NCBI GenBank assembly: GCA_003244145.1
Contig: QHBM01000013.1
Span: forward strand, 31,710-95,709
Origin: Chthoniobacterales bacterium
GTDB taxonomy: Bacteria; Verrucomicrobiota; Verrucomicrobiia; Chthoniobacterales; UBA10450
DNA length: 64,000 nt
Direction of reading: 5' to 3'
Below, one piece after another: positions 33,863-41,785 of the stretch. A program made the position numbers and the translations under genes. Each line of letters starts with the position of its first letter. Positions within the stretch are counted from its first letter, which is position 1. The notes beneath the pieces were generated by a model. That model was not told where the DNA came from, made no database searches, and saw only the letters and a program-made list of their open reading frames with translations.

Positions 33863-35404
33863 TCAATCTCCCAGGAGCTTTCGTTTCAGTGGAATGCTGG
33901 CCATTGCTTCTACGTTTCGCCTTTGCTCGGGCCCAAAGGTTTGTTCTACCAGCTGCAAGTAATTCGGGCTCCTGAAGTAGGTCTGCCAGGCGTTGTCGCG
34001 AAACCTCAACACGTCTGCCGCCGTGCAATGCCTGGTCGGCAGCGGTTGACTATCGTAAGAAAGGAATGCGTAGCCGGAGTAGGAATCGGGCAGGGCCCAC
34101 CCATTTGTCTTGGCCGTGTAGTAGAGAGGACTGCCGGGAAGTGCCTGGCAGGGATACATGTTGACCATTTCGGTATTAAGCTCGAGAGCCAGATCAAGCG
34201 TCTGTTGCATTGTCTCGGCCGTGTCGTCCGGAAAGCCAAAAATATAGTTAGAGATGATATTTATCCCGCTGTTATGAATCGTTTTTGCGATATCGCGGAT
34301 GTTGACTTCCTTGAACGAGCCTTTTGATACTTCATGCCGGATACGCTGACTGGCTGCCTCCACTCCGAGTGCAAGCCATCCGATTCCGGCCTTGCGAAAG
34401 AGTTCGAGGTATTGAGGCCGGACGGTGTCCACGCGTGAGTAGGACCACATCCGGAGCTTTAGCCCCCGCTCAATTATGCCGTTCAAAAGCGGTTCGTAGT
34501 AGTTTTTGTTCAGGAAAAACATTTCGTCCGAAATGCGCAGGGTCTCGACCCCCATGTCCGCCAGCTTCTCGAACTCACCCAGGATGAACTGGGGAGACCA
34601 GAAACGCATGTTCGGAGAACTAGAGGACGGAACCCCTTCCGCGTTATCCACCCGGTTGACGATGTTGATCATGCAGAAATCGCACTTGAACTTGCACCCT
34701 AACGAGGTGTAGATCGCCGCGAAGGGAGTCCGTAAATTGTGATTAAACTCTGCATGCCAGAAATGCGCGCGATACAGGTCGAGAGGGCGGCTTTGATACG
34801 GCAGCAAATCCCAGGCGTAACCGGGCAGGTCCACGTCCATGCGGTCATGGGGGACCACCAGTTCGGGCGCATTAAGCTGCGCCACACCATCGCGCTTAAA
34901 GCCGATGCCTTTCACGTTTTCGAGTTGTTCCCGTAAGTCGGTCTTCAGCAGATTATGCAGGGCATAAACCCCTTCGTTGAGCAGCACCAGGTCGACTTCC
35001 GGCAGCGCCAGGACTTCCCGCGGCAAAGCGCTGGTGTGCGAACCAACGAAACAAATGATGCTGTCCGGGTACTCCTGCTTGACCCGGCGCGCCAGGGCCG
35101 TGGCTCCGATCATGTTCGTCGTGCCGGAGTTCGGGTTCTGGCCATAGACGACAAAACAAACTAGGCGCGCCTTTGCTTCACCTATCCGGCGCGCGGCCTC
35201 CTCCTCCAACAGCCGCTCAGCTCCGATATCGAGAATAGCGACCCCTAAGCCTTTGGCTCGACAACTCTGAGCCAAAAGGAGGGCCCAGGTGGGCGGCTCA
35301 ATCGCCGAGTAATCCTTGCTTAAGTCCTGATAAGCCTGGGCGGCCGAGTCCGGACTAACGAACAAGACATCCAGCGGACGATCGGTAGCGGATGCGCAAT
35401 TCAT
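33863..35404 (-). CDS. B12-binding-type radical SAM protein
   Basis: A 513-residue protein. Residues 1-170 resemble a cobalamin-binding Rossmann domain (VLFVSPDSAAQA, SIICFVGSHTSALP, LVLLNEGV) but no DxHxxG motif is visible. Residues about 225-450 form the radical SAM barrel with the cluster motif C-K-F-K-C-D-F-C (CxxxCxxC), SDEMFF, LGVEAASQRI and FGFPDDT. The C-terminal 80 residues are extra. Related enzymes methylate, rearrange or couple carbon centres. It is cotranscribed with sugar-nucleotide genes (three bases after the PLP enzyme), so a sugar or lipid-linked glycan substrate is likely. Confidence 0.85.
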   Translation of the reverse strand: MNCASATDRPLDVLFVSPDSAAQAYQDLSKDYSAIEPPTWALLLAQSCRAKGLGVAILDIGAERLLEEEAARRIGEAKARLVCFVVYGQNPNSGTTNMIGATALARRVKQEYPDSIICFVGSHTSALPREVLALPEVDLVLLNEGVYALHNLLKTDLREQLENVKGIGFKRDGVAQLNAPELVVPHDRMDVDLPGYAWDLLPYQSRPLDLYRAHFWHAEFNHNLRTPFAAIYTSLGCKFKCDFCMINIVNRVDNAEGVPSSSSPNMRFWSPQFILGEFEKLADMGVETLRISDEMFFLNKNYYEPLLNGIIERGLKLRMWSYSRVDTVRPQYLELFRKAGIGWLALGVEAASQRIRHEVSKGSFKEVNIRDIAKTIHNSGINIISNYIFGFPDDTAETMQQTLDLALELNTEMVNMYPCQALPGSPLYYTAKTNGWALPDSYSGYAFLSYDSQPLPTRHCTAADVLRFRDNAWQTYFRSPNYLQLVEQTFGPEQRRNVEAMASIPLKRKLLGD

Positions 35405-35407
35405 TAT

Positions 35408-36649
35408 CTAAACCTCGCGGAGCAAGCGGCAAAGGTCTCGGATTTTTTCGGTCTGCAACTCCGGATAGTTGCCGATGTAGGCCCCGTAGAAATGGACATG
35501 ATCTACCCGCGGATATTTACGATATTCGTCCGGGAACAGAGCACGTAGATAAGGTTGGCGAAGCTGGTTGCCGCCGCCGGAGGTCCCGCGGCGAAACTCG
35601 ATTCCACGCTCCTTCAGGACGCGTTCTACCCGCTCCCACAGGTCCTGTGATGGTTCACGCAAGATCAAGGTGAACGCATAGTTGCAGCTGCCTTCCGTGG
35701 CAAAGTCCGTAAGGTATTTTTGCGAATCCAAATTCTCCAGGAAAATTTGGAGGTTGGCGATTCTCTTGTTGTTGTTCGCATCCAGGCGTTTCAGTTGAGA
35801 ACGCCCGATCACAGCATTTAACTCAGTGCTTCTGACATTCCAGGCTGGGTAGGCGAAGATAAAGTTCGGGTTTAAATCCGGATAACGCGAGATGTAGCTT
35901 TCCCTTACCGCGCTCGACTTCGACTCGCGTGTCATCCCATGGGAGCGCAACATTCTCACCTTCTCATAAAGATCATCGTCATTCGTGCAAACGATGCCGC
36001 CTTCGATGGTGCTTAAGTGGTGGGCGTAGTAGAATGAGAAATTAGACATCAGCCCAAAGTTGCCGAGTTTGACTCCCTTCATCGTCGCGCCGTGGGATTC
36101 GCACACGTCTTCGATCAGCGGGATACCGCGGGATTTTAGCTCCGCGACGAATTCTTCCGTCATCGCGTTGTAGCCTAGAACGTGGGTAAGGAAGACCGCC
36201 TTTGTTTCAGGCGTGATCTTGGCCAGAACTTGCTCGAGATCCATCCCAAGGGTGCGCGGATCGATATCGACAAAGACCGGTTTCATCGAGCAATGCAAGA
36301 CGGAGGCAATGTCGGAAATCCAAGTCAACGTTGGCACAATCACTTCTCCTTCGCCAAAGGTGTATTTGATCGCGGCGATCGTGAGGAGATTTGCCGAGGC
36401 GCCCGAGTTGACGAAGACGCTGTGTTTCCCCCCGAGCCACTCGGACCATTCGCGTTCGAAGCTCTCCACCTGACGCGATTGAGTGAGAATAGGGCTCCCG
36501 GTGCCCAAGAACTTCATCAATGCGTCGATGTCCTCGTGCGTGATGTTGTTAGACATCAGCGGCCAGGTATTCTGAGGCGCCTGCGTCGAAGCTGCGGAGG
36601 AAGTTGTGGGTTCCAAAACCGAATCACTTTTCATTGTAATAGTCGCCAT
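35408..36649 (-). CDS. DegT-family PLP enzyme with His in place of the Schiff-base Lys
   Basis: A 413-residue sugar aminotransferase-fold protein. NSGASANLL, VPTLTWISDI and IEDVCESHGATM (pyridine Asp) are normal, but the SxxxxK motif reads SFYYAHHLSTIEGG, so His210 replaces the lysine. That same substitution defines the 3-dehydratases ColD and E1 (RfbH), which remove the C3 hydroxyl of 4-keto sugars instead of transferring an amino group. I therefore infer a 3-deoxygenating or related PLP/PMP reaction. The first 30 residues are extra. It overlaps the thiamine-enzyme beta gene by 26 bases; a second ATG is at 36634. Confidence 0.85.
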   Translation of the reverse strand: MATITMKSDSVLEPTTSSAASTQAPQNTWPLMSNNITHEDIDALMKFLGTGSPILTQSRQVESFEREWSEWLGGKHSVFVNSGASANLLTIAAIKYTFGEGEVIVPTLTWISDIASVLHCSMKPVFVDIDPRTLGMDLEQVLAKITPETKAVFLTHVLGYNAMTEEFVAELKSRGIPLIEDVCESHGATMKGVKLGNFGLMSNFSFYYAHHLSTIEGGIVCTNDDDLYEKVRMLRSHGMTRESKSSAVRESYISRYPDLNPNFIFAYPAWNVRSTELNAVIGRSQLKRLDANNNKRIANLQIFLENLDSQKYLTDFATEGSCNYAFTLILREPSQDLWERVERVLKERGIEFRRGTSGGGNQLRQPYLRALFPDEYRKYPRVDHVHFYGAYIGNYPELQTEKIRDLCRLLREV

Positions 36650-37160
36650 ATTCTACCAGGACGGTGCTTTTCCCATCAGTCCGTTCCATCGCTTCCTGAT
36701 AGCTCGGAAAAATCATTTCCGGTTCATCCAGGCGGATGATCTCGGTGTTCACGCACATCAGCCGGAAAGCTTCACTGAAATCGCCGACATGCTGAAACTG
36801 AGGGTGCAATGGCCGCTCCGATCCAATTCCGGTCCGGATGATTACTTTCGGCTTGTAACCACCGTTTGACATTAAAGGCAGCTTGTCCAGGTGGTTTACC
36901 AATTGACTGACCGCGAGCAGGAGAAAATTCCAGCGGGGATAAACCGCTACGGGAATGTGTCCCGCCAGGGCCATGCCGGTGGCCACTCCCAGTTGCAACT
37001 CTTCGGTCACGGGCAATTCCACCAGTTGTTCCTTCGCGACATTCTTCAAGGTATTGCTCATGGCGGTGCCGGGAACTGCCACGGCCTGGCCCATGAAGAC
37101 CACTCTCTTGTCTTGCGCGATGAATTCCATCGCCCTGCACATCTCGTCAAAATACTTCAT
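36624..37160 (-). CDS. Thiamine-diphosphate enzyme, pyrimidine-binding (E1 beta-like) subunit, short form
   Basis: A 178-residue protein matching only the pyrimidine-binding domain of 2-oxo acid dehydrogenase E1 beta and transketolase-like enzymes. The cofactor-activating Glu lies in VELPVTEELQLGVATGMALAG, followed by VAVYPRWNFLLLAVSQLVNH. Normal E1 beta chains are about 320 residues; the C-terminal transketolase-C domain, used for dimer contacts and E2 binding, is absent. It lies ten bases after its partner at 37171. Without lipoyl E2/E3 genes nearby it is probably not a dehydrogenase complex subunit but a carboligase or decarboxylase acting on a sugar. Confidence 0.82.
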   Translation of the reverse strand: MKYFDEMCRAMEFIAQDKRVVFMGQAVAVPGTAMSNTLKNVAKEQLVELPVTEELQLGVATGMALAGHIPVAVYPRWNFLLLAVSQLVNHLDKLPLMSNGGYKPKVIIRTGIGSERPLHPQFQHVGDFSEAFRLMCVNTEIIRLDEPEMIFPSYQEAMERTDGKSTVLVEYGDYYNEK

Positions 37161-37170
37161 GGCCAGACAG

Positions 37171-37770
37171 TCAAAATTGAACTCGGCTGCCCGCGCCCGC
37201 GTGCGGATACTTTGTTTGGTATTTGTAGAACTGAACCATCGGATGGGTGCGGCCTTCGTAGGTCAGGATCGGCATCGACCAGGCTTCGCGCGTATCGGTG
37301 CAAACTGACTTGCCGTTGTCTTCCACGATGAACCGGATAGGAAGCTGGTGGTTCTCCGAATATTTTACCGCCTCATGCGCCGTCCCGGTCTCGGACGTCA
37401 TCTCGCCCATGAAACAATGCACGCGCCCACTCCCACCGCTGCGCTTGATCCCTGCTGCTACTCCCACGGCGATCGGAACGATGCCGCCTACGATCGCGGA
37501 AGAAACAATGCGATATTCTGGGAAACACAGCGAGATGGACCGGCCCGCCAGAATCTCATCCCGGACCTGCTGTGGCGGCACGCCTTTCAAGAGACATTGA
37601 TAGTGACTGCGCCACGAGCACATCACCCAGTCCTCCGGTTTCACCTCTTCAAAGATCCTGATCATCTCATCTTCGTTTCCTGAATAGAGGTGCACGGGCG
37701 CGCGAATTTTGCCGGCATTAAATACTTCGGCGATCTCAGTTTCAAATTGGATAAGTTCTTCGCGGGTCAT
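37171..37770 (-). CDS. Thiamine-diphosphate enzyme, pyrophosphate-binding (E1 alpha-like) subunit, short form
   Basis: A 199-residue protein matching the pyrophosphate-binding domain of E1 alpha: KIRAPVHLYSGNED, CSWRSHYQCLLKGVP (with the His that contacts substrate), GGIVPIAVGVAAG and the cofactor motif. That motif is a variant: GDG is replaced by GEM (FMGEMTSETGTAHEA) and the distal NN by DN (IVEDNGKSV). The protein ends soon after, about 120 residues short of ordinary E1 alpha. Together with 36624-37160 it forms the two halves of one active site. Placed between the kinase and the PLP enzyme in the operon. Confidence 0.82.
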   Translation of the reverse strand: MTREELIQFETEIAEVFNAGKIRAPVHLYSGNEDEMIRIFEEVKPEDWVMCSWRSHYQCLLKGVPPQQVRDEILAGRSISLCFPEYRIVSSAIVGGIVPIAVGVAAGIKRSGGSGRVHCFMGEMTSETGTAHEAVKYSENHQLPIRFIVEDNGKSVCTDTREAWSMPILTYEGRTHPMVQFYKYQTKYPHAGAGSRVQF

Positions 37771-37787
37771 GATGTTGCGGCTCCTGG

Positions 37788-38858
37788 CTACTCGACTTCC
37801 TCGATCTCCGCTAACTCACGGAAATCTCCCACGGTCTGTTTCGCACGGTAGCGCTCTTCGACCGCATAATTTTGATCGGGATCATGAAAAATGATCTGGC
37901 TGCCGGAAAATTCAAACCGGAACGGGACATGAATGAGTTTATCGAGTTTTTCGCGGACCTCGGACCGGCGGGATGGCGGCACAAACAAAAGGAAAAAACC
38001 ACCTCCGCCCGCGCCCGTGAGTTTGCCTCCCAGCGCGCCCGCGGAGAGGGCCTGCTCATAACACTGTTCGACCATGGGATTGGATATTTTTGCGCTCAGG
38101 CTCCGTTTTAGTTTCCAGTTCTCATCCATGAGCCGGCCGAATTCGCGGATGTCCGCGGTGCTGCTCAAGAGTGAGACGGCCGCATCCACAAGGCCGCGCA
38201 TTGTCTTTAAGTGTTTTTCTTTCTCGCGCAAATTGTTTACGAAACTTGAGGCCACATCCGATGCCGTCCGCTTGATCCCGGTGTAAAAAAGCATCAAGTG
38301 CGAGGTCAATTCGCGCATCCGCTTCGCCGAAAGAATCATCGGTTGCACGGTAAACCCCCCGTTGGTCAGGAAGTCGACTTTGTTAAGTCCTCCATAAGCG
38401 GCGAGAATTTGGTCTTGGGAGCCGACCATTTCCTTGAGCCGGTCCTGCTCCACATGAATCGCTTCCTTGGCGAGCTGCTCCTTGCCGGGCATCCTGGACT
38501 TCAAGGCATGCAGTGCGTGCAAAATCCCCACGGTAAAAGCCGAGCTCGATCCCATGCCGCTGCGCGCCGGCAAATCGCCATCGTGATGGATTTCGATCCC
38601 CCGGGTGATCTTCATGAACCGGAGCGGCTCGCGCACGGCGGGGTGCGAGATTTCGTCGATCGTGCGCACCATCTCCATCTTCGAATAAACCACGCGAATG
38701 CGATGCTCGAAAAACGGCGGAAGATACCGGCAGGTCAGATAGCAATACTTGTCGATGGTCGTCGCGAGGACGGCGCCCCCATGCTCGCGATACCAGGCTG
38801 GGTAATCGGTGCCTCCGCCAAAAAATGAAATGCGAAAAGGAGTGCGGCTAATTACCAT
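37788..38858 (-). CDS. GHMP-family heptose 7-phosphate kinase-like protein
   Basis: A 356-residue GHMP kinase related to HddA: MVISRTPFRISFFGGGTDYPAWY, the ATP loop PARSGMGSSSAF, GSQDQILAAYGG and GALGGKLTGAGGGGFF. The ATG at 38858 begins exactly at the conserved segment; the frame extends to 38918. Compared with the 12150 protein it has a C-terminal tail of 35 extra residues. It presumably phosphorylates C1 of a sugar 7-phosphate before nucleotide transfer by the next gene upstream. Confidence 0.86.
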   Translation of the reverse strand: MVISRTPFRISFFGGGTDYPAWYREHGGAVLATTIDKYCYLTCRYLPPFFEHRIRVVYSKMEMVRTIDEISHPAVREPLRFMKITRGIEIHHDGDLPARSGMGSSSAFTVGILHALHALKSRMPGKEQLAKEAIHVEQDRLKEMVGSQDQILAAYGGLNKVDFLTNGGFTVQPMILSAKRMRELTSHLMLFYTGIKRTASDVASSFVNNLREKEKHLKTMRGLVDAAVSLLSSTADIREFGRLMDENWKLKRSLSAKISNPMVEQCYEQALSAGALGGKLTGAGGGGFFLLFVPPSRRSEVREKLDKLIHVPFRFEFSGSQIIFHDPDQNYAVEERYRAKQTVGDFRELAEIEEVE

Positions 38859-38927
38859 TCCATCAAATCCAGCGCTGCGATTATTGCCGGCGCCGCGGCG
38901 CCGGCAAATTTGACACAAGTGATGACT

Positions 38928-39632
38928 TCATTTCCGGGGTTCAAAAAAAGTCTGAGCCTCCCCGTAAGACTGAGGCGTGCCAATGTCAACAAAGTCGCCG
39001 CCCCCTCGAAATCCAAATAACCCCGATCCGATCAGCTCGGGAAAGACTTCCCGTTCCAGGCTCTTCTCTTCCCCTTGCGGCAGATCTTCGACCACATTTC
39101 GATCGAGGCAGTAAACTCCCGCGTTAATCCAGCCAGGTGATGCCACGCCGCCTTTTTCTTCGAACTTAATCACCGAACCGCGGTCGTCGGTCTCCACCCG
39201 GCCGAACCGGCTGGTATCTTCCACCTGGGTGAGAAGGATGGTGGCGCGCGCGTTCTTGGCGCAGTGGTATTGATAAAATTCCTCCAGATCAACCGCACAA
39301 AAGGAATCGCCATTCAGGACCAGAACCGGTTCGGAGACGGTCTTTCCGAGGGCCAGCCGCAGCCCGCCGGCCGTGCCGAGAGGCTGCGCCTCACGGGAAT
39401 AGCGGACCGAGATGCCATCATAACTTTCTCCAATGGCCGACTCGATCTGCTCCGCCATGTAGCCAGTGGAGAGCACAACGGATTTAATTTGCGCCCTCTT
39501 GAGTTGATCGAGTAAGCGAGACAGGAATGGCCGCTCATTTACCATGGCCATGACCTTGGGACGGTCGCTCACCACGGTCCGCAACCTGGTGCCCTTGCCG
39601 CCCGCGAGAATGATCGCCTCGATCTCAGACAT
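38928..39632 (-). CDS. Sugar-1-phosphate nucleotidyltransferase (HddC/RmlA-like)
   Basis: A 234-residue nucleotidyltransferase with AIILAGGKGTRLRTVVSDRPK, PLGTAGGL, LNGDSFCAVDL and DIGTPQSYGEA. The start at 39632 overlaps the stop of the epimerase gene by eight bases. Paired with the kinase at 37788 it should make NDP-activated sugar; GDP is the usual nucleotide for HddC but this is not readable from the sequence. Confidence 0.85.
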   Translation of the reverse strand: MSEIEAIILAGGKGTRLRTVVSDRPKVMAMVNERPFLSRLLDQLKRAQIKSVVLSTGYMAEQIESAIGESYDGISVRYSREAQPLGTAGGLRLALGKTVSEPVLVLNGDSFCAVDLEEFYQYHCAKNARATILLTQVEDTSRFGRVETDDRGSVIKFEEKGGVASPGWINAGVYCLDRNVVEDLPQGEEKSLEREVFPELIGSGLFGFRGGGDFVDIGTPQSYGEAQTFFEPRK

Positions 39633-40560
39633 TCTTGAACGGCGACCGCCCAAGCATACGGTAGGTCTTCAACAGCTCCGTGATCCCGTCCTCAATCGAG
39701 CGCTTCGCTTCGAAGCCGGCTTCACGCAGTCGCTTATTGGAGACGATGTAATTCCGCTTGTCCGGGTCACTGCCTAACTCCGCAAAATGGACGTAGAAAT
39801 TTGGCACCCGCTCCTTCACTTTCGCGGCCAGCTCGGCCTTGGATAAATTCGCTTCGTCGAGGCCCACGTTATACGGTTTTCCCGCCATTTTATCCGCATG
39901 GGAGAGGCAATGAAGGAAAGTATCGGCGACGTCGCGAATGTGGACGTAGTTGCGCTTAAAGTCCTTTTCGAAAATGACGATGTAGCCATCGGTCACGGCC
40001 GCGTAGACGAAGTGGTTCACCAGCAAATCCAGGCGCATGCGGGGCGAGGCGCCGAAGACAGTGGCGAGTCGCAGTGTGATCACGTTAGGCCGCTGCAATA
40101 ACTCGAGTTCCGCCCGCACTTTGGTTCGGCCGTATAGCGTGATCGGTTCCAGCGGCGTTTCTTCCGTGCAAAAACTGTCGCCGGACTGGGTGCCGTATCC
40201 GCTGTTGGTGTTGGGATAAACAACCAATTGCTCCGCGCTGCGCAACCGGTCGACCAGCCGGATGGCTTCCAGATTGACCGACTCCGCCATCCACGGGTCG
40301 CGATCGCACGCGCCCGCGCCTACGATGGCCGCGAGCGGAATGATTGCGTCCGCTTTGGGGACAAGCGGGGCCACGACGCGCTCGTCGCGTGCATCACCGC
40401 GATGAAAATCGAAGTTTGGATTGGCGCAGAAGTGGAAGAGCGAATTTTGGTTGTAGAGAAGATTATCCAGAGCGGTGACGTGCCACCCCACGTCTAGCAG
40501 ATGCTCACATAAAATCGATCCCAAATACCCCGCCGCTCCCGTGACCAAAACGCGCTTCAT
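39625..40560 (-). CDS. NAD-dependent nucleotide-sugar epimerase/dehydratase
   Basis: A 311-residue extended SDR beginning KRVLVTGAAGYLGSILCEHLL. PLAAIVGAGACD, YPNTNSGYGTQ and the catalytic TLYGRTK (Tyr and Lys present) follow, then NYVHIRDVADTF and a C-terminal RSIEDGITELL. It is the first gene of the 31-40 kb operon and starts at the ATG 40560, where homology begins. Because a 4-keto sugar is needed by the downstream PLP enzyme, I infer a dehydratase or epimerase acting on the nucleotide sugar made by its neighbours. Confidence 0.86.
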   Translation of the reverse strand: MKRVLVTGAAGYLGSILCEHLLDVGWHVTALDNLLYNQNSLFHFCANPNFDFHRGDARDERVVAPLVPKADAIIPLAAIVGAGACDRDPWMAESVNLEAIRLVDRLRSAEQLVVYPNTNSGYGTQSGDSFCTEETPLEPITLYGRTKVRAELELLQRPNVITLRLATVFGASPRMRLDLLVNHFVYAAVTDGYIVIFEKDFKRNYVHIRDVADTFLHCLSHADKMAGKPYNVGLDEANLSKAELAAKVKERVPNFYVHFAELGSDPDKRNYIVSNKRLREAGFEAKRSIEDGITELLKTYRMLGRSPFKNV

Positions 40561-40669
40561 AATTCTCCCCAAAAAGTCGGAGGTGCCCCCGCTTGTCAAC
40601 CCCAGATTGCTGGCTTGTCTATTCAGTTGTGAGCTTTACTTTCGCGGTTTCCTTCATTAATCAAATCCC
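40561..40669. promoter_or_regulatory. Divergent promoter region between the nine-gene operon and a GT2 gene
   Basis: This 109-base gap separates divergent genes, so it must carry promoters both ways. On the minus strand TTGACA (40599-40594) lies 33 bases before the ATG at 40560, similar to the boxes before 2440 and 2944. I see no good -10 for it and no clear box on the plus strand. Confidence 0.35.
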
Positions 40670-41668
40670 GTGTTTCGTCCTCCAACGCTTTCCGTAGTCT
40701 TTTCGTTTTACAACGAAACGGACGTCATCCCCGAGTTGGTCGATCGGCTCCGCAAAGTTTTCGGTTTGCTGATGGGCGAGGGGCGCCTGTCGAGCTACGA
40801 GCTGATCTTCGTCAATGACGCCTCGACGGACAATTCCAGAGAACTGCTCGAGCAACTCGGACGGGAGAAGGGCGACATTCGGCTTCTCAATATGTCCCGA
40901 AATTTCGGCGTCTCCCCCTGCGTGCTTGCGGGGATGGAACGCGCTACCGGGGATGCCGTTGTTTATATGGATGCGGATTTGCAGGACCCGCCGGAAACGA
41001 TTTCTGCCATGCTCGCCGCTTATCATGAGGGCCACGATGTCGTCCATACGGTGCGGCGTTCGCGCACCGGGGAGACGAAGATCAAACTCCTCATCACTCG
41101 CCTTGGTTATTCCATCCTCCGATATGTCTCGACGGTTCCGATTCAGATTAACGCGGGCGATTTCAAGCTGCTGTCCCGCCGCGCTCTCCTCCACCTCATT
41201 CAATTAAAAGAGAAACGGCCATTTATGCGCGGACTCGTCAGTTGGATTGGCTTCAAGCAGACCACCATTTACTACCACCGCGAAGCGCGCTTTGCCGGCC
41301 GGACAAAGTTCCTCATCATCAGTCCGAAGGTAATTACAAATTTCTTTTCCTCTGCGCTCATCGCTTTTTCGGATTTGCCGCTGCAATTTTCCTCCTGGTG
41401 CGGCGCGCTCATCTCAGTGTCCTCGGTCTTCTATTCTTTTTGGCTGATCGTCGAATTGCTGCGGGGTCAACCCATCCCGGTCTGGTCGTGGCCGATCGCG
41501 ATTTTCGCTTTTCTCAGCGGTGTGCAACTCTTTTCCATCGGCTTGTTAGGCCTGTACATCGCCTCTATTCATGTGGAATCGAAACGGCGACCAAACTATA
41601 TCGTCGAAAGCAGCTACGGCTTCGACTATTCCCCGGAACCGGATCCGTCCGGTCCGTCGATGCCATGA
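40670..41668 (+). CDS. Family 2 glycosyltransferase, GtrB/DPM1-like, with two C-terminal membrane spans
   Basis: A 332-residue polyprenyl-phosphate glycosyltransferase. GT-A part: SVVFSFYNETDVIPEL, IFVNDASTDNS, MSRNFGVSPCVLAGM and YMDADLQDPPE (DxD). Two hydrophobic segments near residues 230-300 anchor it. The GtrB pattern indicates transfer of a sugar to undecaprenyl phosphate, giving the donor for a membrane GT-C enzyme such as the protein encoded next (41786). GTG start at 40670. Confidence 0.88.
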   Translation: MFRPPTLSVVFSFYNETDVIPELVDRLRKVFGLLMGEGRLSSYELIFVNDASTDNSRELLEQLGREKGDIRLLNMSRNFGVSPCVLAGMERATGDAVVYMDADLQDPPETISAMLAAYHEGHDVVHTVRRSRTGETKIKLLITRLGYSILRYVSTVPIQINAGDFKLLSRRALLHLIQLKEKRPFMRGLVSWIGFKQTTIYYHREARFAGRTKFLIISPKVITNFFSSALIAFSDLPLQFSSWCGALISVSSVFYSFWLIVELLRGQPIPVWSWPIAIFAFLSGVQLFSIGLLGLYIASIHVESKRRPNYIVESSYGFDYSPEPDPSGPSMP

Positions 41669-41785
41669 AATTCTAACGCTCGCTGCCCGTTTGATTATCA
41701 AAAACGCAAAACCGCTTGGACGAATCTCCGCCGGTTTGTCCACCTCAACTTGATTCTTCGCGAATAATCTTTTACCAATCACCGT

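Noticed and set aside
36624..37770. Frameshifted halves of full E1 alpha and E1 beta genes
   Set aside because: Both have clean starts and stops, stand ten bases apart, and each covers exactly one cofactor half-site, which fits a compact enzyme better than decay.
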